Part shown: one piece after another, positions 38,334 to 47,956 of the stretch | Numbering within the stretch: the stretch's first letter is position 1 | Layout of the letters: every line of letters starts with the position of its first letter | DNA from: an uncultured Pelagibacteraceae bacterium | GTDB taxonomy: Bacteria; Pseudomonadota; Alphaproteobacteria; Pelagibacterales; Pelagibacteraceae | Length of the DNA: 64,000 bases | NCBI GenBank assembly: GCA_902579985.1 | Contig: CACHIV010000001.1 | Location: forward strand, 186,001-250,000 | Direction of reading: 5' to 3' | Notes under the pieces: model-generated | Seen by the model: only the letters and a program-made list of their open reading frames with translations | Told to the model about the DNA's origin: nothing | Databases searched by the model: none | Position numbers and translations under genes: made by a program

Positions 38334-39633
38334 ATTTATTAAAAATCTTTTACCAAAAAGATTATTTTATAGAGCATTATTAATTGTAGCAATTCCAATT
38401 ATTGTTATACAGTTAATTATAACAATTGTTTTTTTTGATAGTCTTTGGATAAAAACAAACAAAGGAATGACACGAGCATTAGTTGGAGAAATAAAAACAT
38501 TTATTACAGCATATGAGAACAGTGAATACAATAATAATGATTTGTCCGGCCTTTTTTCAATTTATTTAGATCTTAATGTTGAATTTAAAAATAATGCCCC
38601 TTTTGATAAAGAATTAAAAGAAAGATGGTTCAGTCCTATAGATAGAACTTTGAGAAGAGAATTAAAATCAAATATAGGTAACGGAAATTATTGGTTTAGT
38701 ACAACTTCATATAAAGAACTCATTCCCATAAATATAAAACATAATAATGGCTATTTTGAATTTTTAATTCCTAAAGATAGAATCACAAGTACTTCTGCAA
38801 GAATGTTTGCTCTATGGATAACCCTTCCAGCGTTATTAATGATATCAATAGCTATAATATTTTTAAAAAATCAGACAAGACCAATCGTTAATCTTGCAAA
38901 AGCTGCAGAAAAATTTGGCAGAGGTGAAAATATTGATGAATACAGACCATCTGGTGCATTAGAAATTAGACAAGCAGGTTTAGAATTTGACAGAATGAGA
39001 AAAAGAATTATTAGACATCTCAATCAAAGGTCTGAAATGTTATCTGGGATAAGTCACGATCTTAGAACTCCATTAACAAGATTAAAGCTTCAAATTTCAT
39101 TTATCAAAGAAAAAGAATTATCAAAAAAAATGTCTTCAGATATTGATGAAATGGAAAATATGCTTAACGAATATTTACAATTTACAAGCTCAACTTATTT
39201 AGAAAAAAATGAAACATTTGATATTTCAAAATTGATAGAAAGTATAATTGATAAATTTAATAATATTGATATTTCAAAAAAACTAGACCCCCGAGTTTAT
39301 ATGAATGGTAAAAAAAATTTAATAAAAAGATCTTTAGAAAATGTAATTGGCAATTCTATTAAGTATGCAAAAAAAATAAACTTTGAATTAATCAAAAAAA
39401 ATAATAGCATTTTGATTATAATTGATGATGATGGTCCTGGTATACCTCAAAATGAATATAATAATGTTTTTAAACCTTTTTATAAAATTGATAAAAGCAG
39501 AGGAGACTCAAAATCAAGTGTCGGCCTTGGCCTATCTATAACATCAGACATTATAAAATCTCATGGAGGAAATATTTTGTTAGATAAATCTAATTTAAAT
39601 GGACTTAGAGTTAAGATTTTTTTACCTTTATAG
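38314..39633 (+). CDS. envZ: EnvZ-like sensor histidine kinase
   Basis: A 439-residue kinase with a first span (about residues 20-41), a periplasmic sensor of roughly 110 residues, a second span, a HAMP linker (LAKAAEKFGRG), the H-box MLSGISHDLRTPLTRLK with phospho-histidine, N-box SLENVIGNSIKYAKK, and G-boxes DDDGPGIP and VGLGLSI. The FFDSLW motif after the first span is typical of alphaproteobacterial EnvZ. I preferred ATG 38314 to GTG 38305. Its last 23 bp overlap the convergent ubiK-like gene. Confidence 0.92.
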   Translation: MYYGLNKFIKNLLPKRLFYRALLIVAIPIIVIQLIITIVFFDSLWIKTNKGMTRALVGEIKTFITAYENSEYNNNDLSGLFSIYLDLNVEFKNNAPFDKELKERWFSPIDRTLRRELKSNIGNGNYWFSTTSYKELIPINIKHNNGYFEFLIPKDRITSTSARMFALWITLPALLMISIAIIFLKNQTRPIVNLAKAAEKFGRGENIDEYRPSGALEIRQAGLEFDRMRKRIIRHLNQRSEMLSGISHDLRTPLTRLKLQISFIKEKELSKKMSSDIDEMENMLNEYLQFTSSTYLEKNETFDISKLIESIIDKFNNIDISKKLDPRVYMNGKKNLIKRSLENVIGNSIKYAKKINFELIKKNNSILIIIDDDGPGIPQNEYNNVFKPFYKIDKSRGDSKSSVGLGLSITSDIIKSHGGNILLDKSNLNGLRVKIFLPL

Positions 39634-39865
39634 GTCTTTTTTTTAAATTATTTTTTTTTAATTTTGAAAGTTTCTTTTCTAAATTTTCCACTCTTTTTAT
39701 TAAAATATCATGTTCTTCTTTACTTGTTAATTTCATTTTAAATACTATCTCATCTCTTTTTGATTTTAAAATACTTAAAATTTCCGAGCTTAAATCTCTA
39801 TAGGAAATTAGTCCTTGTTCAAATAACTTTGCTAATTTATCAATTACAAATTTTGATTTTGTCAT
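39611..39865 (-). CDS. ubiK: UbiK/BMFP family accessory factor
   Basis: An 84-residue, mostly helical, highly charged protein with the BMFP pattern: a first amphipathic helix (DKLAKLFEQG), a turn, and a C-terminal coiled coil (SKEEHDILIKRVENLEKKLSKLK). UbiK homologues help the aerobic ubiquinone biosynthesis complex; older work described membrane-fusogenic activity. It is a single gene whose 3' end overlaps the kinase gene by 23 bp on the opposite strand. The lysine-rich tail after the coiled coil is longer than usual. Confidence 0.85.
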   Translation of the reverse strand: MTKSKFVIDKLAKLFEQGLISYRDLSSEILSILKSKRDEIVFKMKLTSKEEHDILIKRVENLEKKLSKLKKNNLKKRPIKVKKS

Positions 39866-39912
39866 ATATTCATTTATAAATTTAATATACTTTATAAGTA
39901 TTTTTTTTTAAA

Positions 39913-40695
39913 ATGTTTATTAATAATTTTGACCCAGTTGCTTTTCAATTTTTTTCATTTGAAATAAAATGGTATTCTTTAGCTTATATTATAGGAATAT
40001 TATTTGGTTGGATTTTAAGTAAAACTCTTTTCATTTCAGATCATGAAATAAAAGAAAAATTTGATGATTTTATAACTTATCTTATTTTAGGTATAATTAT
40101 TGGAGGAAGATTAGGTTATATACTTTTTTATAATTTTAATTATTACTTTAACAATCCAATTGATATATTTAAAATTTGGCAAGGAGGAATGTCATTTCAT
40201 GGAGGATTAATAGGAATTATCGTTGCTAGCATTTGGTTTGCGAAAAGAAATAATCATAATTCATTTAAATATTTAGATGTCGTTGCAATTGTTGCACCAA
40301 TAGGAATATTTTTTGGTAGAATAGCAAATTTTATAAATTCTGAATTGTATGGAACAGTAACAAGTGTGCCTTGGTCAGTAAAATTTTTACGAGTAGATGA
40401 TTTATATCGACATCCTTCCCAATTATATGAAGCAATTTTTGAAGGATTAATTTTATTTTTGATTTTAATATATTTTAGAAATAAAGGTTATATGAAAACT
40501 CCAGGTTTTTTATCTAGCTTATTTTTAATTTTTTATTCAATTTTCAGATTTATTATTGAATTTTTTAGAGTACCAGATGAACAAATAGGCTATTTATTTT
40601 TTGACCTAACAATGGGACAAATCATAAGTTTCTTATTTTTATTAATTGGAATTTATTTAATTATTAAAAAAAATGAAATCAAAAAAGATACGTAA
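39913..40695 (+). CDS. lgt: Prolipoprotein diacylglyceryl transferase Lgt
   Basis: Lgt transfers diacylglycerol from phosphatidylglycerol to the lipobox cysteine of prolipoproteins, the first step of lipoprotein maturation. The 260-residue protein has seven or so membrane spans and the family motifs: IKWYSLAYIIGI, GGRLGYILFYN, GGMSFHGGLIG and the signature FGRIANFINSELYG. It overlaps the midA-like gene by 23 bp. Its presence shows the cell makes lipoproteins, although MlaA in this window lacks a lipobox. Confidence 0.97.
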   Translation: MFINNFDPVAFQFFSFEIKWYSLAYIIGILFGWILSKTLFISDHEIKEKFDDFITYLILGIIIGGRLGYILFYNFNYYFNNPIDIFKIWQGGMSFHGGLIGIIVASIWFAKRNNHNSFKYLDVVAIVAPIGIFFGRIANFINSELYGTVTSVPWSVKFLRVDDLYRHPSQLYEAIFEGLILFLILIYFRNKGYMKTPGFLSSLFLIFYSIFRFIIEFFRVPDEQIGYLFFDLTMGQIISFLFLLIGIYLIIKKNEIKKDT

Positions 40696-41719
40696 TCTAC
40701 CTTTAGATAAATTTATAGATTTATCTCTTTATAATAAAAAATTTGGATATTATATGAAAAAAAATCCTTTTGGTTCAAAAGGTGATTTTATAACTGCTCC
40801 AAATATTTCAAGACTTTTTTCTGAAATGATCGCAATTTGGACTCTAAGTTTCTGGAAAAGTTTGGGATCACCAAAGCATTTTAATTTAATTGAACTTGGA
40901 GCAGGTAATGGTGAGATGATGAAAATTCTTATTGAAAGTTTTAAAAATTTTCCTATTTTTTTAAAAGGATGCAATTTAATTATCCACGAAAAAAGCCCAT
41001 CATTAATTAAGATTCAAAAAAAAAAATTAAAAAATAAAAAAATAGTTTGGGTTTCTAAAATTAGTAAAATAAAAAAAATTCCTAGTATATTTATTGCTAA
41101 TGAATTTTTTGACTCAATTCCAATAAAACAATTTGAAAAAAAACAAAACTCATGGTTTGAAAAGTTTGTAAATTTTAAAGGTAAACAAAATGCTTTTTTT
41201 TTTGAAAAAAAAATTGATATTAAAAAAATTGAAAAAAAAATAAATTTCAAAATATCAGAAAATCAATCTTTTATAGAATATTCTGAACTCGGACTTAGTT
41301 ATTTAAAAAAAATATCCAAAATAATTAAGAAAAATACTGGGGGGTTATTATTAATAGATTACGGATATACCGAGAAAAAAATGAAAAATACCCTACAAGC
41401 AATCTCTAATCATAAATTTGCCAATATTTTAAGCAATATAGGAAATGTAGATATTACTCACAATATAAATTTTGAACTATTTAAAAAATTTACAAAACAA
41501 ATGGGTAGTTTAGAAAATAATTTAACAACTCAAAAAGAATTTCTAACAAAGTTAGGAATTAAACAAAGAGCAGAAATTATATCTAAAAATCTAAATTTTT
41601 TAAAAAAAGCAGATATTTATTACCGACTTAACAGACTTATTGATGAAAAACAGATGGGATATTTGTTTAAAGTAATGCTAATAAAAAATAAAAAAAATAG
41701 ATTTAAACTTGGATTCTAA
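40673..41719 (+). CDS. Class I SAM-dependent methyltransferase, MidA/NDUFAF7 family
   Basis: A 348-residue DUF185 protein. The family landmarks are FIDLSLYNKKFGYYMKKNPFG, KGDFITAPNISRLFSEMIA, the SAM loop LIELGAGNGEMMKIL and IFIANEFFDSIPIKQF, followed by LLIDYGY. The eukaryotic relative NDUFAF7 methylates an arginine of complex I subunit NDUFS2; the bacterial substrate is less sure. lgt and pgeF flank it, and lgt-midA-pgeF is a common alphaproteobacterial run. Confidence 0.9.
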   Translation: MKSKKIRNLPLDKFIDLSLYNKKFGYYMKKNPFGSKGDFITAPNISRLFSEMIAIWTLSFWKSLGSPKHFNLIELGAGNGEMMKILIESFKNFPIFLKGCNLIIHEKSPSLIKIQKKKLKNKKIVWVSKISKIKKIPSIFIANEFFDSIPIKQFEKKQNSWFEKFVNFKGKQNAFFFEKKIDIKKIEKKINFKISENQSFIEYSELGLSYLKKISKIIKKNTGGLLLIDYGYTEKKMKNTLQAISNHKFANILSNIGNVDITHNINFELFKKFTKQMGSLENNLTTQKEFLTKLGIKQRAEIISKNLNFLKKADIYYRLNRLIDEKQMGYLFKVMLIKNKKNRFKLGF

Positions 41720-41721
41720 GA

Positions 41722-42483
41722 TTGATTACATCTAAAAAATTGTTGAAACAAAAAAAAATCAGCCATGGTTTTTTTAATAGAAACGGAGGTAAATCAAATG
41801 GTATTTATAAAAGCTTAAATTGTGGTATTGGCTCTAACGACAATAAAAATAAAGTTAAAAAAAACTTAAAAATTGTAAAAGATAGAATCGATAAAAAAGC
41901 AAAAAATATTTTTTTGATTCATCAAGTTCATAGCAATAAATTTGTTTATATTAATAAGGATATTAAATCTTATAAAAAAAGAATTAAAGCTGATGCAATA
42001 ATAACTGATCAAACAAAACTACCGATTGCAATTTTAACTGCTGATTGTGTGCCTGTACTTTTGTACGATAAAAAGAAAAATATGATTGCTGCAATTCATG
42101 CTGGTTGGAAAGGTGCTCTTAAAGGTATAATAAATAAAGTTGTAAGCTTTATGTTAAAAAATGGCTGCAAAAAAAATCAAATCATTGCTGCAATTGGACC
42201 ATGCATTAATCAAAAAAGCTATAACGTAAGAGAAGATTTCCAAAAAAAATTCATTAAAAAAGATAAAAAATATAAGTTTTTTTTTATAAAGAAAAAAAAC
42301 ACAATTTTTTTTAATTTACCTTATTTTGTCAAATCTCAACTTAAATCAAACAAAATTACAAATATTGATACAATAAATGTTGATACTTTTGATAAAAAAA
42401 ATAATTTTTTTAGTGCTAGACGATCATTAAGATCAAAACACGATGATTATGGTAGAAATATTTCAATAATTATGATTAATTAA
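41722..42483 (+). CDS. pgeF: Peptidoglycan editing factor PgeF (YfiH, DUF152 / laccase-domain)
   Basis: A 253-residue multicopper-oxidase-like domain protein. In E. coli it removes L-Ser mis-added in place of L-Ala in the peptide stem, and relatives show purine nucleoside phosphorylase or polyphenol oxidase activity. Metal/active residues are visible in LIHQVHSN, TADCVPVLL and IHAGWKGALKG, with AAIGPCINQKSYNV later. The start appears to be TTG (41722), 2 bp after the previous stop. It links naturally with the wall-synthesis genes earlier in the window, though it is not near them. Confidence 0.9.
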   Translation: MITSKKLLKQKKISHGFFNRNGGKSNGIYKSLNCGIGSNDNKNKVKKNLKIVKDRIDKKAKNIFLIHQVHSNKFVYINKDIKSYKKRIKADAIITDQTKLPIAILTADCVPVLLYDKKKNMIAAIHAGWKGALKGIINKVVSFMLKNGCKKNQIIAAIGPCINQKSYNVREDFQKKFIKKDKKYKFFFIKKKNTIFFNLPYFVKSQLKSNKITNIDTINVDTFDKKNNFFSARRSLRSKHDDYGRNISIIMIN

Positions 42484-42492
42484 ACTTTTTCA

Positions 42493-43425
42493 ATGAAATT
42501 ATTAACTGGAAATAGTAATAAAGTTCTCAGTAAAAATATTGCGAAATATTTAAAAACTAAACTTGTAAATTCAAGTATAAGAAAATTTTCAGACGGTGAA
42601 ATCTATGTAGAGATAAATGAAAATATCAGAGGCAATAGTATTTTTATTGTTCAATCTATTTCATCTCCGGCCAATGACAATTTAATGGAGTTATTATTAT
42701 GTATAGATGCACTTAAAAGATCTTCAGCAAAAAATATAACTGCAGTTATCCCTTATTTTGGATATGCTAGACAAGATAGAAAAGTTGTTCCAAGAACATC
42801 TATTTCAGCTAAACTTGTATCAAATTTAATTACAAAAGCTGGAGCTGATAGAGTTGTAACAGTTGATTTACATGCAGGACAAATTCAAGGTTTCTTTGAT
42901 ATTCCTGTAGACAATCTTTTTGCTACTCCAATATTTGCTAGACATGTAAGAAAAAAAATTAAAAGTAATAAAATTATTTGTGTTGCACCCGATGTGGGTG
43001 GAACCGAAAGAGCTAGAGCACTTGGAAAGCTTCTAAATGTAGGCCTTGCTATAGTTGATAAAAGAAGACCAAAACCTGGTCAATCTCAAGTTATGAACGT
43101 TATAGGAGATGTAAAAGGTCAAACTTGTATAGTTGTAGATGATATAATTGATTCAGGCGGAACTATTGTAAACGCAGCTAAAGCGCTTAAAGAAAAAGGC
43201 GCTAAAGAAGTTTATGTTTATATCACACATGGAGTTTTAAGTGGAGAAGCTGTTAAAAAAATAAAAAACTCAGTAATTAAAAAATTAGTAGTCACAGATA
43301 CAATTGATAACAGCGGAAAAACTAAAAATGTTAAAAATATAGAGGTTTTACCAATTTCTGGCCTTATGGGAGAAGCAATAAAAAGAATTTCAAATTCTAC
43401 ATCCGTATCAGATTTATTTAAATAA
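42493..43425 (+). CDS. prs: Ribose-phosphate pyrophosphokinase Prs
   Basis: Prs makes PRPP from ribose 5-phosphate and ATP for nucleotides, histidine and tryptophan. The 310-residue protein shows [29 protein letters not shown], the flexible-loop region [15 protein letters not shown] and the PRPP-binding [16 protein letters not shown]. Length is normal. It lies 9 bp after pgeF, and a 43-bp gap separates it from rplY. Confidence 0.98.
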   Translation: MKLLTGNSNKVLSKNIAKYLKTKLVNSSIRKFSDGEIYVEINENIRGNSIFIVQSISSPANDNLMELLLCIDALKRSSAKNITAVIPYFGYARQDRKVVPRTSISAKLVSNLITKAGADRVVTVDLHAGQIQGFFDIPVDNLFATPIFARHVRKKIKSNKIICVAPDVGGTERARALGKLLNVGLAIVDKRRPKPGQSQVMNVIGDVKGQTCIVVDDIIDSGGTIVNAAKALKEKGAKEVYVYITHGVLSGEAVKKIKNSVIKKLVVTDTIDNSGKTKNVKNIEVLPISGLMGEAIKRISNSTSVSDLFK

Positions 43426-43468
43426 TTACCTTGATTATTTGTCAACATGAGTTAAAAAACTGTGTTTT

Positions 43469-44251
43469 ATGAATTCACTTAAAGTAAACGCAAGAAATAC
43501 TAAATCAAAAGGAGAAGTTAGATCTCTTAGATTAGCAGGTAATATTCCGGGTATTGTCTATGGAGGAACAGAAAAAAATCAAAAAGTTTCTGTTTTAAAG
43601 AAAACTCTTAAGTCTCTAATTGAAAAAGAAAATTTTTTATCAAATATTATAACTTTGGATTTAGATGGAAAATCTCAAAATGTTCTACCTAAAGAAATTA
43701 AATACAATGTAATTACTGATGAGCCAATTCATATTGATTTTCTTAGAGTGGTCCCAGGTGTAAAAATTAAGATAGATGTACCTGTAAAATTTATTAACCA
43801 GGAAAAATCTCCAGGATTAAAAAGAGGTGGGGTTTTAAATATAGTCAGAAGAAAAATTGAATTGAAATGCCCTAGTGAAAAAACTCCAAAAGAAATTGTA
43901 ATTGACCTTGATGGAGTTGACATTGGAGAAAGTTTTAAAATATCTTCTGTTAAATTAGAAGAGGATGTGACTCCAACAATTTTAGGAAGAGACTTTGTAA
44001 TTGCAACATTAGCAGCACCTACAGTTATGAAAGAACCTGAGAAACCAGCAGAAGATGCTGAAGCAGTTGAAGGTGAAGAGGCTACTACTGAAGATGGTAA
44101 AGAAGTAGCAGCTGATGGAGATAAAAAAGCAGTAGCTGCTGATGGAGATAAAAAAGCGACACCTGAGGGAGATAAGAAAGAAGGTGATAAAAAAGAGGGT
44201 GAAGATAAAAAAGCAACTACTGAAAAGAAAGCCCCATCAAAAAAAAAATAA
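43469..44251 (+). CDS. rplY: 50S ribosomal protein L25/general stress protein Ctc
   Basis: A 260-residue L25 of the long TL5/Ctc type. Residues 1-90 form the 5S rRNA-binding domain (GEVRSLRLAGNIPGIVYGG), residues about 95-185 the beta-rich Ctc domain (HIDFLRVVPGVKIKIDVPVK, LKRGGVLNIVRRKIEL), and residues about 190-260 a low-complexity tail of E, D, K, A and G with repeated DGDKKA units. The tail DNA is a short tandem repeat array. rplY-pth-ychF is a common conserved trio. Confidence 0.95.
   Translation: MNSLKVNARNTKSKGEVRSLRLAGNIPGIVYGGTEKNQKVSVLKKTLKSLIEKENFLSNIITLDLDGKSQNVLPKEIKYNVITDEPIHIDFLRVVPGVKIKIDVPVKFINQEKSPGLKRGGVLNIVRRKIELKCPSEKTPKEIVIDLDGVDIGESFKISSVKLEEDVTPTILGRDFVIATLAAPTVMKEPEKPAEDAEAVEGEEATTEDGKEVAADGDKKAVAADGDKKATPEGDKKEGDKKEGEDKKATTEKKAPSKKK
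44111..44213 (+). repeat. Short in-frame tandem repeats in the rplY tail
   Basis: An identical 20-nt unit occurs at 44111-44130 and 44138-44157, 27 bp apart (nine codons, so in frame), with more degenerate GA(T/G)GGAGATAA(A/G)AAAG copies to about 44213. It encodes DGDKKA/EGDKKE units of the acidic-basic tail. This array is the clearest tandem repeat in the window and should vary in copy number between strains. Confidence 0.8.
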
Positions 44252-44293
44252 TCAAATAATAGTGGAAATTTCAAGACCCGATTATAAAAAATT

Positions 44294-44854
44294 ATGCTTC
44301 TATTTGTAGGTTTAGGAAACCCAACTCCCAATAGTGAAAACAATAGACATAATATTGGTTTTAAACTAATTGATGCTCTTAATAAAAAATTTGGACTCTC
44401 TAAGCAAAAACCCAAATTTAAAGGACTATTAACCACTGGAAATGTTGTAAATAAGAAAGTTTATGCGATCAAACCACTAACTTTTATGAACAATTCAGGT
44501 ATTTGTGTAAGAGAATTAATTGAATACTTTAAAATTAATGCAGAAGATGTGATCGTGTTTCATGATGATCTTGATATTGAATTCGGAAAAGTAAAAGCAA
44601 AATTTGGAGGCACTAGTGCTGGACATAATGGAATTGAGTCTATAGACAAATTTATAGGAAAAGACTACTCAAGGGTAAGAATAGGAATTGGAAGACCAAA
44701 ATCTAAAACTGATGTTTCTGATCATGTATTAAAAGATTTTGATGAAGATGAAATGGTAGAACTGAAAAAAATCACAGATAATATTATTGACTCAATATCA
44801 ATATTAATAAATAAAAAATTAGATTTGTTTTCAAGCACTGTTAATAATAAATAA
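44294..44854 (+). CDS. pth: Peptidyl-tRNA hydrolase Pth
   Basis: Pth recycles peptidyl-tRNAs dropped from ribosomes. The 186-residue protein has FVGLGNPTPNSENNRHNIGF containing the catalytic histidine, then KPLTFMNNSGICVRELI, VFHDDLDIEFGKVKAKFGG and the GHNGIESIDKFIG histidine loop. Its TAA overlaps the ychF ATG by one base. Lengths and motifs are normal. Confidence 0.97.
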   Translation: MLLFVGLGNPTPNSENNRHNIGFKLIDALNKKFGLSKQKPKFKGLLTTGNVVNKKVYAIKPLTFMNNSGICVRELIEYFKINAEDVIVFHDDLDIEFGKVKAKFGGTSAGHNGIESIDKFIGKDYSRVRIGIGRPKSKTDVSDHVLKDFDEDEMVELKKITDNIIDSISILINKKLDLFSSTVNNK

Positions 44855-45927
44855 TGAGTTTTAAGTGTGGTATTGTTGGCTTGCCAAATGTTGGTAAATC
44901 TACTTTGTTTAATGCACTTACGAATTCTAGCAAAGCACAAGCAGCTAATTTTCCTTTTTGTACAATAGAACCAAATATCGGTATTGTTCCTGTCCCAGAT
45001 GAAAGATTAGATAAATTAGCAATAATCTCAAAATCCAAAAAAAAAATTAATACAACTATAGAGTTTGTAGATATTGCAGGCCTAGTTGAAGGTGCATCAA
45101 AAGGTGAAGGTTTGGGTAATAAGTTTCTTTCCCATATAAGAGAAGTTGATGCAGTGATACATATGATTAGATGTTTTGATTCTGATGATATTCAAAATGT
45201 AAAAACTTCTGTAGATCCTATAAGAGATTTAGAAATAATAGAGACAGAGATGATGTTGGCAGATCTCGATTCAATTCAAAAAAGATTGGAAAAAAACAAT
45301 AAAAAAAATATAGATGAAGATCAGTTAAAAATACTAAAAATTGCTTTAGATTGTATAAATCAATCTAAAGATATTAGTACAATATATGATCAATTTGATA
45401 AAAAACTCATTAATCAAAGTAGCTTACTGTCTTTAAAGCCTAAAATTTTTGTTTGTAATGTTGATGAAGCAAGTATTAAAAATGGCAACAGATATACAAA
45501 AAATTTTATAAAAAAATTTGGAGAACGAAATACTTTGATAATTTCAGCTGATATTGAAAATCAAATTAACCAATTAGAAAATGATGAAAAAAGAAATTAT
45601 ATGGAAATGATTGGAATAAAAGAAACTGGATTAGATAAATTGATTCAAAAAGGCTATAATATTTTAGAACTTGATACTTATTTTACTTCAGGTCCTGAAG
45701 AGACAAGAGCTTGGACAATTGAAAAAAATTGTACTGCTCCAAAAGCTGCTAGAGAAATTCATACTGATTTTGAGAAAGGTTTTATAAGAGCTGAAACTAT
45801 TGCTTATGAAGATTTCATAGCTCATGAAGGTTGGGTAAACTCAAAAGCAAATGGAAAAATGAGACTTGAGGGTAAAGATTATATTGTTAAAGATGGTGAT
45901 ATACTAAACTTCAGATTCAATACGTGA
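44854..45927 (+). CDS. ychF: Redox-regulated/ribosome-associated ATPase YchF (OLA1 family)
   Basis: A 357-residue Obg-family P-loop NTPase. Motifs are GLPNVGKSTLFNALT (G1), the FCTIEPN switch, VDIAGLVEGASKGEGLGN (G3), NVDE near residue 205 in place of the Ras-type NKxD, and a C-terminal TGS domain (TAPKAAREIHTDFEKGFIRAE). The altered G4 goes with ATP preference in the YchF/OLA1 group. The last 24 bp overlap the convergent petC gene. Confidence 0.97.
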   Translation: MSFKCGIVGLPNVGKSTLFNALTNSSKAQAANFPFCTIEPNIGIVPVPDERLDKLAIISKSKKKINTTIEFVDIAGLVEGASKGEGLGNKFLSHIREVDAVIHMIRCFDSDDIQNVKTSVDPIRDLEIIETEMMLADLDSIQKRLEKNNKKNIDEDQLKILKIALDCINQSKDISTIYDQFDKKLINQSSLLSLKPKIFVCNVDEASIKNGNRYTKNFIKKFGERNTLIISADIENQINQLENDEKRNYMEMIGIKETGLDKLIQKGYNILELDTYFTSGPEETRAWTIEKNCTAPKAAREIHTDFEKGFIRAETIAYEDFIAHEGWVNSKANGKMRLEGKDYIVKDGDILNFRFNT

Positions 45928-46683
45928 CCATATTTTTTTCATACTAAAATAAACTAAAATAGTTAAAATTATTAGGTATATAATTGCTTTAAAGCCCATT
46001 TTATGTCTAGCTTCAAGATGAGGCTCTGCAGCCCACATCAAAAAAGTAACTACATCTTTTGCCATTTGTTCCTCAGTGGCTTCAGTACCATCAGAATATT
46101 CAACCAATCCATCATCTAGAGGTTTTGCCATTTTAATGTTATTTCCATACATATATTTATTATAGTATACTCCATCATCTAAAATGACTCCGCTTGGAGG
46201 GTCTTCATAGCCTAAAAGAACAGAATAAAGATAGTCAACTCCACCACTTCTTGCTTTTGCTAAAACAGACATATCTGGGGGATAAGCACCACCATTTGCA
46301 GCTTGTGCTTCCTTATCGTTTGCATATGGCATTGCAAATTTATCAGATAATTTTCCAGGCCTTTGAAACATTTCACCATCTTCATTGGGACCATCAGTAA
46401 TTTCAAAGCTTGCAGCTATCGCTTTTGCTTGATCAACAGAAAATTCTGGACCACCTTTTTCACTCAAATTTCTATAACTCAAATATTTCATCGAATGACA
46501 TGAAGCACAAACCTCGGTATAAACTTGATATCCTCTTTGTAATGAACCTCTGTCAAACTTTCCAAATATACCCTTAAAACTCCAATCAGTTTTTAAAAGT
46601 TCTACTTTTTCGGCTGCACTTATCTGAAAAGATCCAAATAAGATTAAAGTAATTAAGTAAATTATTTTAAAAATATTTCTCAC
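45904..46683 (-). CDS. petC: Cytochrome c1 of the bc1 complex
   Basis: Cytochrome c1 carries electrons from the Rieske protein to cytochrome c. The frame extends upstream to 46740 inside petB, but a GTG at 46683, four bases after the petB stop, gives MRNIFKIIYLITLILFGSFQ, a good signal peptide, and a 259-residue precursor. The heme-c motif CASCH and the later axial-methionine region NNIKMAKPL are present, with a C-terminal membrane anchor (about 235-252). It ends inside ychF on the other strand. Confidence 0.94.
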   Translation of the reverse strand: MRNIFKIIYLITLILFGSFQISAAEKVELLKTDWSFKGIFGKFDRGSLQRGYQVYTEVCASCHSMKYLSYRNLSEKGGPEFSVDQAKAIAASFEITDGPNEDGEMFQRPGKLSDKFAMPYANDKEAQAANGGAYPPDMSVLAKARSGGVDYLYSVLLGYEDPPSGVILDDGVYYNKYMYGNNIKMAKPLDDGLVEYSDGTEATEEQMAKDVVTFLMWAAEPHLEARHKMGFKAIIYLIILTILVYFSMKKIWSRIESEV

Positions 46684-46687
46684 TAGT

Positions 46688-47947
46688 TTAATGTAAACTT
46701 TCTTTATTTCTAACAGTTGATGGATTAGGAAAACCACCAAGAACAGGTTCGGTAATACTTAGAGGCAAAGGTATTGTTTTCTCCTTGAGTCCTAAAAGTG
46801 GTAAAATGATCAGAAAATGAATAAAATAATATGCTGTAGCTACTCTAGCTATCAGTAAATAAAGTCCTTCTGCTGGCATTGCCCCCACATAACCTAAAAT
46901 TAAAACATCAATAACTAAAATCCAATAAAATTGTTTATATAATGGTCTAAAAACTGCTGATCTAATTTTTGAAGTATCTAACCAAGGCAAAATTACTAGT
47001 ACAAAAATTGCAGCAAACATAGCAATAACACCTAATAATTTATCAGGAACTGATCTTAAGATTGCATAAAAAGGCAATAAATACCACTCAGGCACAATAT
47101 GAGCAGGAGTTACCATTGGGTTCGCCTCAATATAATTGTCTGCGTGTCCTAATATGTTAGGTGAATAAAAAACAAAAAATGCAAACACAATTAAAAACAT
47201 TAATAAAGCAAAAGCGTCTTTAATAACAATATATGGATGAAACGGCACAGTATCTTTTGATGGTTTTTTTATATCAATTCCTATTGGATTGTTATTACCT
47301 GGCACATGTAATGCCCAAATATGAAGAACTACTAATCCAAGAATCAAAAAAGGTAATAAATAATGAAGACTATAAAATCTTGTAAGAGTTGGATTGTCCA
47401 CTGCAAATCCTCCCCATAACCACGCTACTATACCTTCTCCCACAAAAGGAATTGCGCTAAATAAATTTGTAATTACTGTTGCTCCCCAAAAGCTCATTTG
47501 TCCCCATGGAAGTACATACCCCATAAAAGCTGTAGCCATCATTAAGAAATATATTATCATTCCAATAATCCAAATTACTTCTCTTGGAGCTTTATAAGAA
47601 CCATAATACAAAGATCTAAAAATATGAATATAAACTGCAAGAAAAAACATTGAAGCACCATTTGCATGAACATATCTGATTAACCAACCATAATTTACAT
47701 CTCTCATTATGTGCTCGACACTTCCAAAAGCTAAATCTGAATGTGCAATATAATGCATTGCTAAAGTCAAGCCAGTTACTATTTGAGTAATTAAACAAAA
47801 GGTTAATATTCCTCCAAAAGTCCACCAATAATTTAAATTTTTTGGAGTTGGATAATCTGTTAAATGATTTGCAAGACTAAGAAGAGGCAGCCTGTCATTA
47901 AACCATTTTCCAAATTTTGACTTAGGAACAAATTCTTGATCACTCAT
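46688..47947 (-). CDS. petB: Cytochrome b of the bc1 complex
   Basis: The quinol-oxidising core of complex III. The 419-residue protein has eight or more membrane spans and four heme histidines, in [13 protein letters not shown] and [11 protein letters not shown] for helices B and D partners, and in YSLHYLLPF and [10 protein letters not shown]. The Qo-site motif [13 protein letters not shown] is intact. It is second in petA-petB-petC; 9 bp separate it from petA. Confidence 0.97.
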   Translation of the reverse strand: MSDQEFVPKSKFGKWFNDRLPLLSLANHLTDYPTPKNLNYWWTFGGILTFCLITQIVTGLTLAMHYIAHSDLAFGSVEHIMRDVNYGWLIRYVHANGASMFFLAVYIHIFRSLYYGSYKAPREVIWIIGMIIYFLMMATAFMGYVLPWGQMSFWGATVITNLFSAIPFVGEGIVAWLWGGFAVDNPTLTRFYSLHYLLPFLILGLVVLHIWALHVPGNNNPIGIDIKKPSKDTVPFHPYIVIKDAFALLMFLIVFAFFVFYSPNILGHADNYIEANPMVTPAHIVPEWYLLPFYAILRSVPDKLLGVIAMFAAIFVLVILPWLDTSKIRSAVFRPLYKQFYWILVIDVLILGYVGAMPAEGLYLLIARVATAYYFIHFLIILPLLGLKEKTIPLPLSITEPVLGGFPNPSTVRNKESLH

Positions 47948-47956
47948 AATTATTTA

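Noticed and set aside
43729..44436. A 235-codon open frame antisense to rplY and pth
   Set aside because: Its serine/proline/phenylalanine-rich repeats mirror the DGDKKA repeats of the L25 tail; it spans two real genes.
47616..47828. A 70-codon open frame inside petB
   Set aside because: Same strand but another frame of a highly conserved gene; no start signal.
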